Program-made: the position numbers and the translations under genes | Shown here: positions 7,860-15,967 of the stretch, one piece after another | How the letters are laid out: the number at the start of each line of letters is the position of its first letter | Numbering within the stretch: the first letter of the stretch is position 1 | Notes under the pieces: generated by a model | Told to the model about the DNA's origin: nothing | The model's input: only the letters and a program-made list of their open reading frames with translations | Database searches by the model: none | Source of the DNA: Bacteroidota bacterium | Lineage (GTDB): Bacteria; Bacteroidota; Bacteroidia; Chitinophagales; Chitinophagaceae | Length of the DNA: 23,206 bases | Direction of reading: 5' to 3' | Assembly (NCBI GenBank): GCA_025361325.1 | Contig: JANYAL010000061.1 | Location: 1-23,206 of the forward strand

Positions 7860-8858
7860 TCATGCATTGGCAGCTTTTTGATTGCGCTGGGGAATAAATG
7901 GACTTAATATGCCTGACAAAATAGTTTTTAGATAGTCATTTATTGTTTTGTTTAAAAACAAGTAAGATTGGTTGTTAAGTTTTGTAAGTACTGTTTTTGG
8001 TGTTGCTTGAAAGTTATTGGTAAATGCATCAGTTGCAGGCCACATAATGAATCCCAGTTTTTTTAATCGGTTGGTCTTTTGATATATCAAAACTATACTG
8101 GCAAAAGCTACAAGGAAACAGCAATAATTGATAATTGCAATTATTTTAATATTGAATTTCGCCCGGTGTATATGGAATCTATTTCGAACGTAAAAATACA
8201 TTTTCCATGCTGATTTATAATCCCAGTCTTTTTTTAATGAAAAGGCAGTAGAAGGATGATAATGAATACTTGTGGGAATGGTGCGAACCGGGATATTATT
8301 CCTCTTGACAATACGATAATAATATTCTGTTTCATCACCCCACAAGAAATATTTTAGCTTTGGAACACCAACCCTTTCAATAATTCTTCTGTGTAGTAAG
8401 GTGCCGTTAAAAGGATGACCAATACCTTCAATAATTTCTCCTTCAACTTCTTCCAAAGATCTATAGTTTAGCGTTTTCCATACGAAGGATTTTTTGTCCT
8501 CTTTATCAATGACTGCACAATTCAAAAGCCGCATATTCCCATCATCGCTTTCAAGTAGGTTCTGCAATGCATCTTCTTTCGGATATCCATCATCATCCAT
8601 ACACCATATCCAAGAAAACCCTTCCTGGTAAGCCCAATTGATGCCTGAACTGAAACCACCGCCTGAACCGGTATTGCTTTGAGTTATAAATATTAGGTCA
8701 GTTTGTTGGGTTAGCCATTGCTCTGTATTGTCTGTACTTCCATTGTTAATAATCAAAATAGCATCTAGCGGGCGGGTTTGCAGGCGTAAAGCATTTACGC
8801 ATTCCGAAAGCAGGGTCTGACGGTTGTAAGTCACAACCACAGCAATTACCTTCTCCAT
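7860..8858 (-). CDS. Glycosyltransferase family 2, GlfT/rhamnosyltransferase-like
   Basis: This is an inverting GT-A glycosyltransferase of 332 aa. The N-terminal domain shows VVTYNR (8-13), NNGSTDNT (38-45), the glycine-rich SNTGSGGGFSSG (61-72), WIWCMDDDGYP (83-93, with DDD at 88-90) and the acceptor-side FLWGDETEYYYR (171-182). The NxGGxGGF-like run followed by DDD and WGDE resembles the galactofuranosyltransferases GlfT1/GlfT2 and related rhamnosyltransferases. The C-terminal third has one hydrophobic stretch (about 238-258), suggesting membrane association. UDP-galactopyranose mutase lies three genes upstream in the same orientation, which favours UDP-Galf as donor. That donor assignment is inference. 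Confidence 0.87.
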   Translation of the reverse strand: MEKVIAVVVTYNRQTLLSECVNALRLQTRPLDAILIINNGSTDNTEQWLTQQTDLIFITQSNTGSGGGFSSGINWAYQEGFSWIWCMDDDGYPKEDALQNLLESDDGNMRLLNCAVIDKEDKKSFVWKTLNYRSLEEVEGEIIEGIGHPFNGTLLHRRIIERVGVPKLKYFLWGDETEYYYRIVKRNNIPVRTIPTSIHYHPSTAFSLKKDWDYKSAWKMYFYVRNRFHIHRAKFNIKIIAIINYCCFLVAFASIVLIYQKTNRLKKLGFIMWPATDAFTNNFQATPKTVLTKLNNQSYLFLNKTINDYLKTILSGILSPFIPQRNQKAANA

Positions 8859-9011
8859 AGTATGGTATTTGGTTTAAATTAGAATAATTGGACGCTTATA
8901 TAACGGTCAGGAAGGATGATTATTGCAACTTATTAAAAATATTTGTAGCTGATTTTCAGGACTTTATTTGGAAAAAATAGCAATTACCACACCAATAAGG
9001 GAAAGAAGATA

Positions 9012-9782
9012 TTATTTAATTTTTTTAACTACCCTGTAATACAGATATTGAAATAACCCGGGATGAAACCAAAGCCTGCTTTCGCCTGGGCATTTGTAAG
9101 TAATCAATTGGTCTTGTATAGTATCCCTAATTGCAGTTTTCATTAGTGGCATGCCTTCCGCTAACTGTAAAAGTGGATAAGTAACAAAATTATCTTCCTG
9201 CCTGACTTGTATTAAAAGCTGCGCTATTATTGCTCCCGTATCGATACCTTCATCAACAAGGTGGATGGTAACGCCACAATGCTTTGAATCATTATTTGCA
9301 AGGGCCCAGTAAGCACCATGCACTCCTCTGTACATCGGTGTGATGCCTGCATGCATATTGATGAATTTTGCAGGAATGCTTATCAAGATATGTTTGGAAA
9401 TAATCCTTGTCCCATTTACAATGACAAGTGAAGGATCTAGCTTTTTCAAAGCCAGTAAACAATTCACGTCATTGACCGATTTTACGGGAATAACTAGTTT
9501 TTCAGGTAATGGGTCGTTTTGCAGATTATAACTATGAAGTATTTGACGTTTTCGTTTTGCGGAAAGAATATTGAGAATCTTTACTATGATAAGTTGAAAC
9601 ATTATTTGTCCTAATACCTTAAATAATCCAAGCTTTCTTAGCCTTCTTTGCAATAACATCTTTTTACTCACACCCTCTTCAAGTATAATTGCTTTTATTG
9701 CAAATTCTTCTTTAATTGAGTTAAAAAGAATGTTTGTTGAAATACCCCTTCCTGCCAGTATGACAATTCTTGGTTCGGTCAT
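9012..9782 (-). CDS. Formyltransferase-family protein (sugar N-formyltransferase candidate)
   Basis: This 256-aa protein has the methionyl-tRNA formyltransferase-type catalytic fold, which uses N10-formyl-tetrahydrofolate. The catalytic triad is intact: N142 and H144 in INMHAGITPMYRG (141-153), and D181 in HLVDEGIDTG (174-183). It lacks the C-terminal tRNA-binding domain of Fmt. With the surrounding glycan genes, that points to formylation of an amino sugar, as in VioF- or WlaRD-type enzymes. Residues about 40-85 are basic and unlike Fmt. Its ATG overlaps the stop codon of the interrupted deacetylase gene by 4 nt (ATGA at 9782-9779), which implies translational coupling. A free amine made by deacetylation could have been its substrate. 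Confidence 0.82.
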   Translation of the reverse strand: MTEPRIVILAGRGISTNILFNSIKEEFAIKAIILEEGVSKKMLLQRRLRKLGLFKVLGQIMFQLIIVKILNILSAKRKRQILHSYNLQNDPLPEKLVIPVKSVNDVNCLLALKKLDPSLVIVNGTRIISKHILISIPAKFINMHAGITPMYRGVHGAYWALANNDSKHCGVTIHLVDEGIDTGAIIAQLLIQVRQEDNFVTYPLLQLAEGMPLMKTAIRDTIQDQLITYKCPGESRLWFHPGLFQYLYYRVVKKIK

Positions 9783-10759
9783 TTTTCTGGCTTTAATAAA
9801 GCTGCCAGTTGATTCATGCTTACACTGCGAAAAGCGTACTCTTCAGATAGTTTCTGATAGTGCTTTAATATCTTTTCCAGAAAAGCAAGATTTTCTTCAA
9901 GGTTAATACCAAAATTATGGGGGTGCCACCAGAGGTGATAGGTCAGACTATGCCTGGCAGCATATGTCATACTTTTTTTAATTCTGTTAAGCCTAAACCA
10001 GTCTAAAAAAGCCACTTTTTTGGAAATAGGCCGCAAAAAACGGCTGGCTGGTATGTTTCAAAGCCCAATATATTCAATGTACCCGGCTTCGGAACAATGA
10101 TGACCACTGAGATTTAAGTAACCATCTAACAGACGGACAGCCCTACGTAAAATCGTTTCGCTGTTCGTATCTTTTGCTTTGTAAAGCCAGGATATCTCAT
10201 TCCCCCTAAAAGAATTAATACCCTCCTCTTTGCAAACTTGCAGATAGGCTTCGTTATATTGATTACGGGGGAATACAAAACTTTGTACTGTAATACCCCG
10301 TTTCTCTGCAATTCGTTTTGCAGCTCTTATATCATCCCGGAAGTCTTCAATAGTTTGTCCCTTTTCTAGGCAGTAATAATGGGAAAAGGTCTGACATCCC
10401 ACCTCCTGGCCGGCATCATTTATCTTCTTAATCAGGGAAGGTGCATAGTGATACGGGTCTTCAGTTTCATTATTTCCCACTTGCTCAAAGTGCCCTTCAT
10501 ATGGAGAAATATGAGGATCCTTATATTTAGGTTTTCTACCCGGCAACCCTTGAATCATTTCTTCCTTATCATTGAAAAATAATAATCCTACAGTAGCGAA
10601 GGTTGCATTGATATCATATTTCTCAAAAAGACTCAGTAGGCCGGGAATCACTTTACGAACACCCAGTAGATGGTTCCGATATTGGTCAAGTTCTAATACA
10701 TCCCTTACTCCCCAATATATCTCAAAATCAAGGGATATGACAAAGTTTCCGTTTTTCAT
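9779..10759 (-). pseudogene. Polysaccharide deacetylase gene interrupted by an in-frame TGA
   Basis: The frame encodes a NodB-like (CE4) polysaccharide deacetylase of about 326 codons, with a single TGA at 10060-10058 (codon 234). The first part (233 aa) carries FVISLDFEIYWGVRD (6-20), TFSHYYCLEKGQT (124-136) and FVFPRNQYN (161-169). After the TGA the same frame continues with NIPASRFLRPISKKV and HLWWHPHNFGINLEENLAFL, the conserved C-terminal part. No frame change is involved, so one base substitution explains the break. The first histidine of the NodB H-T-x-x-H motif is Gln (Q123 in CQTFSH), a second defect in a likely metal ligand. A TTG at 10036 could restart a useless 85-aa C-terminal fragment. 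It is 99 nt downstream of glf and overlaps the formyltransferase start by 4 nt. A sequencing error at 10058-10060 is possible. Confidence 0.85.
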
Positions 10760-10858
10760 TTATTTGTTATAACAATTACGCAAAAAGAAATAGGATGATA
10801 TCGAATTCATTTTGCAAATCGGAAGCTCCAAGTGATTTTTAGCTGCAAATATAAGATT

Positions 10859-12016
10859 CTATACTTCTGTATTAGGAAAGACAGGTGGCTTTTGCTTATT
10901 AGCCAATGAAATAAGAAAAGTTTCAGAAAAATTAAGCGCTTCACCAATCACTTGATGCATATCCAAATACCGGTAAGTGGCCAGCCTGCCAAGGAATGAA
11001 ACTTTCCGAAGGGTTTCGGCCTCTCTACGGTATTGCAATAAGGTTTGTTTATCCTTTGATAAGCGTTTTGGGTAAAAAGGAATATCAGACGGACCAGTTT
11101 CTTTACTGTATTCTTTGAAGTAAATGGTCTTATCATGATTCTCCCAGTTTGCAAAATGTTTATGCTCAGTGATTCGGGTAAAGGGGATATCCTCGTCGCA
11201 ATAGTTCATTTGCGCAGTTCCCTGGAAATCCCCGTCTAAATACATGGTCTCAAATGCCACTGTACGGTAGCCCAGTTTGCCATATTTATTATTGAACCAT
11301 ACATCAATAGGACCGGTATAAAAAACATGGTCATAGAAAGAAATATCACTTAGTGGTTCAAATCTTTTATTCAATATCACTGTAATATTTGGCAAGTCTA
11401 TTAATTTCTGAATCAGATAAGAATATCCTTCTACGGGAATTCCAGTGTATAAACTATTATGGTAATTATCATCATAATTGAATCTTACCGGGATTCTTTT
11501 AAGGACAGAAGCAGGCAATTCAGCAGGTTCACATCCCCATTGCTTTTTTGTATAGCCGTAAAAAAAAGCATAATATAGTTCCTTACCAATAAAATGAAGT
11601 GCCTGTTCTTCAAAATTCTTAGGATTTGAAATGGATCTGTCTGCCAATATTGCAAGGTATTTTTTGGCTTCACTTGGTGTAAAAGTTCTATTGAACAATT
11701 GATTAATTGTATGCAAGTTGACAGGAAGAGAATAAACTTTACCGTTACTCATAGCCTTAACCCGGTGAACATAGGGTCGGAATTCAACAAAACTGTTGAC
11801 AAAATCCCATATCTCCTTTTTATCGGTATGAAAAATATGGGGACCATACTCGTGTACCATGATACCAGTTAATCCATCCCGTTTTGTATGACAATTCCCA
11901 CCAATATGGTCCCTTTCGTCCCAGATATCGATAGAACAAGATGATTTTGATGCAAGCTGATTCGCTAATACTGCGCCGGAAAAACCCGATCCAATGATCA
12001 GATACTTTTTATGCAT
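10859..12016 (-). CDS. glf: UDP-galactopyranose mutase
   Basis: This flavoenzyme interconverts UDP-galactopyranose and UDP-galactofuranose in the cytoplasm. Its 385 aa is the normal length. Visible features are the FAD-binding GSGFSGAVLANQLA (9-22), WDERDHIGGNCHT (32-44), HEYGPHIFHT (55-64), GYTKKQWGC, and the C-terminal FLGRLATYRYLDMHQVIGEA, which closes the FAD site. Its presence indicates galactofuranose in the glycan, fitting the GlfT-like GT2 at 7860-8858. It is preceded by 645 nt without a gene, so it probably has its own promoter, though no full TAnnTTTG match was found there. It is the first gene of a minus-strand group that continues with the deacetylase relic. Confidence 0.96.
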   Translation of the reverse strand: MHKKYLIIGSGFSGAVLANQLASKSSCSIDIWDERDHIGGNCHTKRDGLTGIMVHEYGPHIFHTDKKEIWDFVNSFVEFRPYVHRVKAMSNGKVYSLPVNLHTINQLFNRTFTPSEAKKYLAILADRSISNPKNFEEQALHFIGKELYYAFFYGYTKKQWGCEPAELPASVLKRIPVRFNYDDNYHNSLYTGIPVEGYSYLIQKLIDLPNITVILNKRFEPLSDISFYDHVFYTGPIDVWFNNKYGKLGYRTVAFETMYLDGDFQGTAQMNYCDEDIPFTRITEHKHFANWENHDKTIYFKEYSKETGPSDIPFYPKRLSKDKQTLLQYRREAETLRKVSFLGRLATYRYLDMHQVIGEALNFSETFLISLANKQKPPVFPNTEV

Positions 12017-12050
12017 ATTGTAAATTTAAAATAATTAAAATTAGAGATCT

Positions 12051-12100
12051 TATGACAAGATTATTTATTAACTGGTTGTCTTGTTATAAATTATTTTTTT
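12051..12100 (+). terminator. Hairpin plus T-run upstream of glf
   Basis: TATGACAAGA (12051-12060) pairs with TCTTGTTATA (12079-12088) over 10 bp with one G-U wobble and an 18-nt loop. It is followed on the plus strand by TTATTTTTTT (12091-12100). On the plus strand this looks like an intrinsic terminator that would stop antisense transcripts from reaching or leaving glf. On the minus strand it would be a leader hairpin of glf. No plus-strand gene needs it, so the role is uncertain. Confidence 0.25.
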
Positions 12101-12290
12101 GATATAATTCGATTTCTGATTATGTTTAGACCCGATCACAAATGAAATCAACTGATAAAAAAGCAATTTACAACAATGTCGGTATGTTGAACGCTGCTTC
12201 ATTTTTTGAGTTTCAATATCTGACAGCACAACATATTAATAAATATTTAATGCATTTCTGATCTTTCTATGTTGTAGAAATGGTCTAAAA

Positions 12291-12315
12291 AGGGTCAGTC
12301 AGGGTCTGCGAGGGT
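12291..12315. repeat. Three AGGGT repeats at exact 10-nt spacing
   Basis: AGGGTCAGTC, AGGGTCTGCG and AGGGTACTGG follow each other at 12291, 12301 and 12311. The spacing equals about one helical turn, so the AGGGT cores face the same side of DNA. This could be a binding array for a regulator. It is also short enough to be chance. Confidence 0.25.
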
Positions 12316-12661
12316 ACTGGGAGCCACCATCTACGAAAATTACCACAGGTGGTTACTCCCTAAACCGAACATTAATCTTAGTTAATACGAAGTAAGCTAT
12401 TTTGAAATAAGAGGACTCTCGTATATAATTAAAAAAGTCTTTTATATGTAGAAATAAGATCAGCTTTCTCTTTCCGAAACTGAAATCTTTCCTTGTATCA
12501 TTGAATTCTGTTAATTTCTTTAACCCTTTTCGAGTTCACTGGGTGCAATCATAATATACATCAATATAATAGGGCCAAACTTGAAAGTTAAAAACTTTTA
12601 TTTCAACACATTTCCGGACCACAATAAGAATAGAATAAAGTAAGTATAATAACTCAAAAGA

Positions 12662-13903
12662 TTATTTGTTAAGAATACTGTTGTAAATATTTTGATATTT
12701 CTCAATGGCAGTATCCAATGAATAAAATTCCCTGGCGCCCTGCATTATCCGTATTTTGTCATACTGATACCCGGAAATAACTTTTTGGGCAATAAATCTA
12801 TATTCTTTTTTATTAAACGCGTTCAAAACCAAACCTGAGTCATATTTTTTTACAACTTTCTCCACGTCTCCTATCCCGCTATTGGTTATTAAAGGTATAC
12901 CCATGGCCATGATCTCACCGTGTTTTGTTGGGGAAGAAGATTGTTTGGAATAACAAGGTTTTATGAAGAAAATTGAAAAATAACTTAAAGAAAGAAGTAA
13001 AGGAACTTGCAGTCTGTTTGCCTTTTTGGTAATGATATTAGCGGGTGGAACGCCATATTTTGATGCAGCTTCAATGATGAATTCATGCCTATGCGGAGAA
13101 ATAAAAAGGAATTTTATCTCTGGCTTTAAGTCATATATTTCTTTACAAAGTTGCATCATTTCATCGGTCAGATACCACCCACCAATTGAACCCAGATAAC
13201 TTATAATGAGTTCACCACCCTTAATATGTAATTCATTTTTTACTGCCTCCCTTTCTACATGGTTAATGTTTGAAGGATTGAATAATGCCAAATCTACACT
13301 GCAAGGGATCACTTCTATAGGGATGTTTCTATTAAATGCCGGCCATTTTGAAATTATTTCTTGTGCTGCATAAGTAAGGCAGACTATCCCATCGCTTTTT
13401 TTCAGTTGTTCCGTTTCTTTTCTTTTAAAGAACCAATAAACTCCCTTGTATATGGGATTATGGATATTCCACATCCCACCTTCCACGCGGCTATCGGCAT
13501 AAAATTCCCTGATATCGTTTAAGAATAATACATTCATTTTTTTCTTCATCCACAAACCAACCAGTGCCGGCACACCTGGTCGGGTATGCACCAAATCTAT
13601 ATGATATTTAAGGTGAATTCGCTTAGCTTTTCTTTTCAATCTTAAGATATCAAGAAGTGTTGAGATTACAGGTGGGTTTTTAGTATATTTCAATCGAATC
13701 CAATGGATATTATAACCAAGCAACATTTGTTCAACCAAAAGCTGACTTGAAAGAATAGCCGATCGCTTCTCACAACTCAATAAATATATCTCAAATCCAA
13801 GGTGGCTCAGACCCTGCATATAGGGAATCACTTGACTTTGTCCTAGAGGGTCGGTCATCCCGTCATATGAAATGAAAAGTATTTTCTTTTTGAGAACATT
13901 CAT
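12662..13903 (-). CDS. Glycosyltransferase family 4
   Basis: This is a GT-B glycosyltransferase of 413 aa. The N-terminal domain begins ILFISYDGMTDPLGQSQVIP (8-27) with HLGFEIYLLSCEK, a pattern seen in a recurrent group of GT4 enzymes of polysaccharide loci, then DLVHTRPGVPALVG. The C-terminal domain shows ISYLGSIGGWYLTDEM and SSPTKHGEIMAMGIPLITNS, where the Glu of GEIMAMG is the conserved donor-site acid. It starts 3 nt after the stop of the asparagine-synthase-like gene, so the two are almost certainly cotranscribed and probably coupled. The donor and acceptor are unknown. There is no recognisable terminator after its stop. Confidence 0.88.
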   Translation of the reverse strand: MNVLKKKILFISYDGMTDPLGQSQVIPYMQGLSHLGFEIYLLSCEKRSAILSSQLLVEQMLLGYNIHWIRLKYTKNPPVISTLLDILRLKRKAKRIHLKYHIDLVHTRPGVPALVGLWMKKKMNVLFLNDIREFYADSRVEGGMWNIHNPIYKGVYWFFKRKETEQLKKSDGIVCLTYAAQEIISKWPAFNRNIPIEVIPCSVDLALFNPSNINHVEREAVKNELHIKGGELIISYLGSIGGWYLTDEMMQLCKEIYDLKPEIKFLFISPHRHEFIIEAASKYGVPPANIITKKANRLQVPLLLSLSYFSIFFIKPCYSKQSSSPTKHGEIMAMGIPLITNSGIGDVEKVVKKYDSGLVLNAFNKKEYRFIAQKVISGYQYDKIRIMQGAREFYSLDTAIEKYQNIYNSILNK

Positions 13904-13906
13904 AAA

Positions 13907-15817
13907 TTAATTATTGTTCATCCATTTGTCATACCACATCTGAAACATTAACAGATACCAGATCTTTTCTGCGCGTTCAACCCTTCCCTGGTAAAAAGAT
14001 CTTTTGATTCGTTGTATTTCATGATTATTAAATATACCCTGCTTTAAAATAAAGCCTTCATCAAAATACTGGTCAACAAAGTTTTTCAAATCATCTTGCA
14101 ACCAGTCAGCAATTGGAATGCCAAATCCCATTTTTGGTCGGTCCATCATATTATGAGGTATATATTTATGAACGATCTCTTTAATAATGAATTTTTTATT
14201 GCCATTATTATACTTGTATCCCATAGGTAACTGTGCGGACCATTCAATCACATGTTGATCAAGGAATGGTTCGCGTCCCTCGAGGCTAACACTCATGGTA
14301 GCCCGGTCAACTTTTTGCAGGATATCATCCAGTAAATAAGTTTGGTAATCAATTGCCATCATATAAGCCAGGGTTGAATAATTGGGAAAAGCTAATTCCT
14401 GGCTATCGAATGCCGTATATATTTTCGAAATATTACTTTTAAACAGATTAGCGATATCCTTATTATTCATTTGTTGTGAAAGACTGAATAAAAGATTTTG
14501 TTCCGATGGGTTTTGAAAAAGTGTCTTTATTTTCTCATATCGGCTGTGAAATAAGTATCTCTTATTCATAACTGGGATGGATCCGGCGGGGATAAGATCC
14601 ATTATGGCAGCAGCCCCTTTTAGCATGAAACCAGGAATATTCCTGATTTTCTTACCATATTTCATCATATAATCATATCGATTATACCCCGCAAATATTT
14701 CATCCCCCGCATCAGCTGACAAGGCAACGGAAACATTTTCACTTGCAATCTTACTGACCAAGATAGTCGGGATAGCGCTACTGTCAGCAAAAGGCTCATC
14801 ATAAAAAAAGGGGAGGTGCGGTATGATTTCAAGTGCCTCTTTCTGTGTACAATAATATTCTGTATGTTCTGTCCCAAGGTGTGCTGCAATCATTTTTGCA
14901 AAAGGTGCTTCATTTAACCCTACGTCCGGAACACCAATAGTGAAGGTTTTTATTTTTTCAGTATTATTCTTTTGTAACAGTGCGGTTACGCAACTGCTGT
15001 CGTACCCACCGCTTAAAAAAACACCAACCGACACATCACTTACCATGCGATATTGAAAGGCTTTTGTCAATATAGTTTCGGTCTCAGTTATGGCGTCTGG
15101 AAGTGAGATTTTTAATGCCGGTTTATTATATGCATCATATACATTCCAGTATTGTCTTATCGAAATACTTTTACCTTCAACATCGAATATCATATAGTGG
15201 CCTGGTTTCAATTTAAAAGTGTCTTTGAAAATACAGTGAGGTGTCGGAACGTAGCCATATTGCATATATGCTGCGGCTGCATCGAGGTCAATTTCTTTTT
15301 CGAAATATGGGTGTTGCATCAAAGATTTTAATTCCGAAGCGAACAAAAACAATCCATTTTTCCAATAATAAAAAAATGGCTTGACGCCAGCTCTGTCCCT
15401 GCAGGCGAATAACTGCTGTCTGGCTTCATCATAGATTACGATAGCAAACATACCAATGAAATATTTGAGGGCATCACAACCCCACTCAGCGTAAGCATGT
15501 AATATGACTTCAGTATCACTATGACTCTTAAATTCATGCCCCTTCTCTTCCAGCTGTTTTTTGATTTCAGCATAGTTATATAGCTCGCCGTTGAAAATGA
15601 TATGGAGTGACTGAAAGCTTTTTGGCTGTTTGCCGCCATCTGAAAGGTCAATAATGCTTAGGCGGCGGTGGCCAAGTCCCAATGTTACATCCAGGGCATT
15701 AAACATGGCATAGCCTTCCCCATCAGGGCCACGGTGAGCCATGATACGGTTCATTTTTTCAAGGACATCCTTTCCTGTTTTCTTTTGATAATCAACAAAA
15801 CCGGTTATGCCACACAT
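13907..15817 (-). CDS. asnB: Asparagine synthase (glutamine-hydrolysing)-like amidotransferase
   Basis: This two-domain enzyme of 636 aa begins directly with the catalytic Cys2 (MCGITGF) of the class II glutaminase domain. Other glutaminase residues are visible: HRRLSIIDL (50-58), FNGELYN (75-81) and SDTEV (100-104). The synthetase domain has the ATP pyrophosphatase loop FLSGGYDSS (267-275) and a typical ALSADAGDEIFAGYNRYDYM segment, and runs to the C-terminus. It may make asparagine. In polysaccharide clusters, homologues such as WbpS are associated with converting a sugar carboxylate to an amide, and its place between two GT4 genes favours that. No uronic-acid-forming dehydrogenase is seen in the window. 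About 150 nt with a palindrome precede it. Confidence 0.93.
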   Translation of the reverse strand: MCGITGFVDYQKKTGKDVLEKMNRIMAHRGPDGEGYAMFNALDVTLGLGHRRLSIIDLSDGGKQPKSFQSLHIIFNGELYNYAEIKKQLEEKGHEFKSHSDTEVILHAYAEWGCDALKYFIGMFAIVIYDEARQQLFACRDRAGVKPFFYYWKNGLFLFASELKSLMQHPYFEKEIDLDAAAAYMQYGYVPTPHCIFKDTFKLKPGHYMIFDVEGKSISIRQYWNVYDAYNKPALKISLPDAITETETILTKAFQYRMVSDVSVGVFLSGGYDSSCVTALLQKNNTEKIKTFTIGVPDVGLNEAPFAKMIAAHLGTEHTEYYCTQKEALEIIPHLPFFYDEPFADSSAIPTILVSKIASENVSVALSADAGDEIFAGYNRYDYMMKYGKKIRNIPGFMLKGAAAIMDLIPAGSIPVMNKRYLFHSRYEKIKTLFQNPSEQNLLFSLSQQMNNKDIANLFKSNISKIYTAFDSQELAFPNYSTLAYMMAIDYQTYLLDDILQKVDRATMSVSLEGREPFLDQHVIEWSAQLPMGYKYNNGNKKFIIKEIVHKYIPHNMMDRPKMGFGIPIADWLQDDLKNFVDQYFDEGFILKQGIFNNHEIQRIKRSFYQGRVERAEKIWYLLMFQMWYDKWMNNN

Positions 15818-15922
15818 ATTTAAAACTGTGAATTAATTTAATTTAAATTTATGTCTAAATGGTTCAATCATTAAAATTTATGGATCATAAAAGGTCATTA
15901 GTATGTCTTATAAAATGAACAA

Positions 15923-15942
15923 TACTAAATCAATATTTAGTA
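15923..15942. promoter_or_regulatory. Perfect palindrome upstream of the asnB homologue
   Basis: TACTAAAT-CAAT-ATTTAGTA is a perfect 8-bp inverted repeat with a 4-nt centre, in the 150-nt gap between a GT4 stop (15968) and the asnB-like start (15817). A near -7 match on the minus strand (TAGTATTG, 15927-15920) overlaps it. It could be an operator or a weak attenuator hairpin. The stem is AT-rich and only a loose U-rich stretch follows. Confidence 0.35.
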
Positions 15943-15967
15943 CATTTTTCCCCTTGAAATAAATTAC

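Larger units (their letters stand above)
12017..12661. other. 645-nt region without a convincing gene
   Basis: This AT-rich gap separates glf from the GT4 gene. It contains a hairpin at 12051-12088 followed by a T-run, a small hairpin TTTCTA-TGTTG-TAGAAA at 12264-12280, three AGGGT repeats spaced exactly 10 nt at 12291-12315, and an imperfect inverted repeat of GGGAGCCACC (12319-12328) with GGTGGTTACTCCC at about 12348-12360. A 39-codon plus-strand ORF (12142-12261) and an open minus-strand frame of about 58 codons without a start are present, but neither resembles a known protein. It may be a regulatory region plus remnants of lost genes. Confidence 0.5.

Noticed and set aside
10058..10060. 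The TGA in the deacetylase gene as a selenocysteine or recoded codon
   Set aside because: NodB-like deacetylases are not known selenoproteins and no obvious SECIS-like hairpin follows. A nonsense mutation or a sequence error is simpler.
10846..10853. TATATTTG (minus strand) as a promoter for the deacetylase and formyltransferase genes
   Set aside because: The -7 match is good, but there is no TTTG at a suitable distance upstream, and continuous transcription from glf is just as likely.
12142..12261. A 39-codon plus-strand ORF starting MKSTDKKAIYNNVG, followed by a small hairpin
   Set aside because: No ribosome binding site, no full promoter match and no recognisable family. A frame of this length is expected by chance in AT-rich intergenic DNA.
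12366..12541. An open minus-strand frame of about 58 codons in the 645-nt gap
   Set aside because: It has no start codon and no recognisable protein motif, so it is probably a chance opening.
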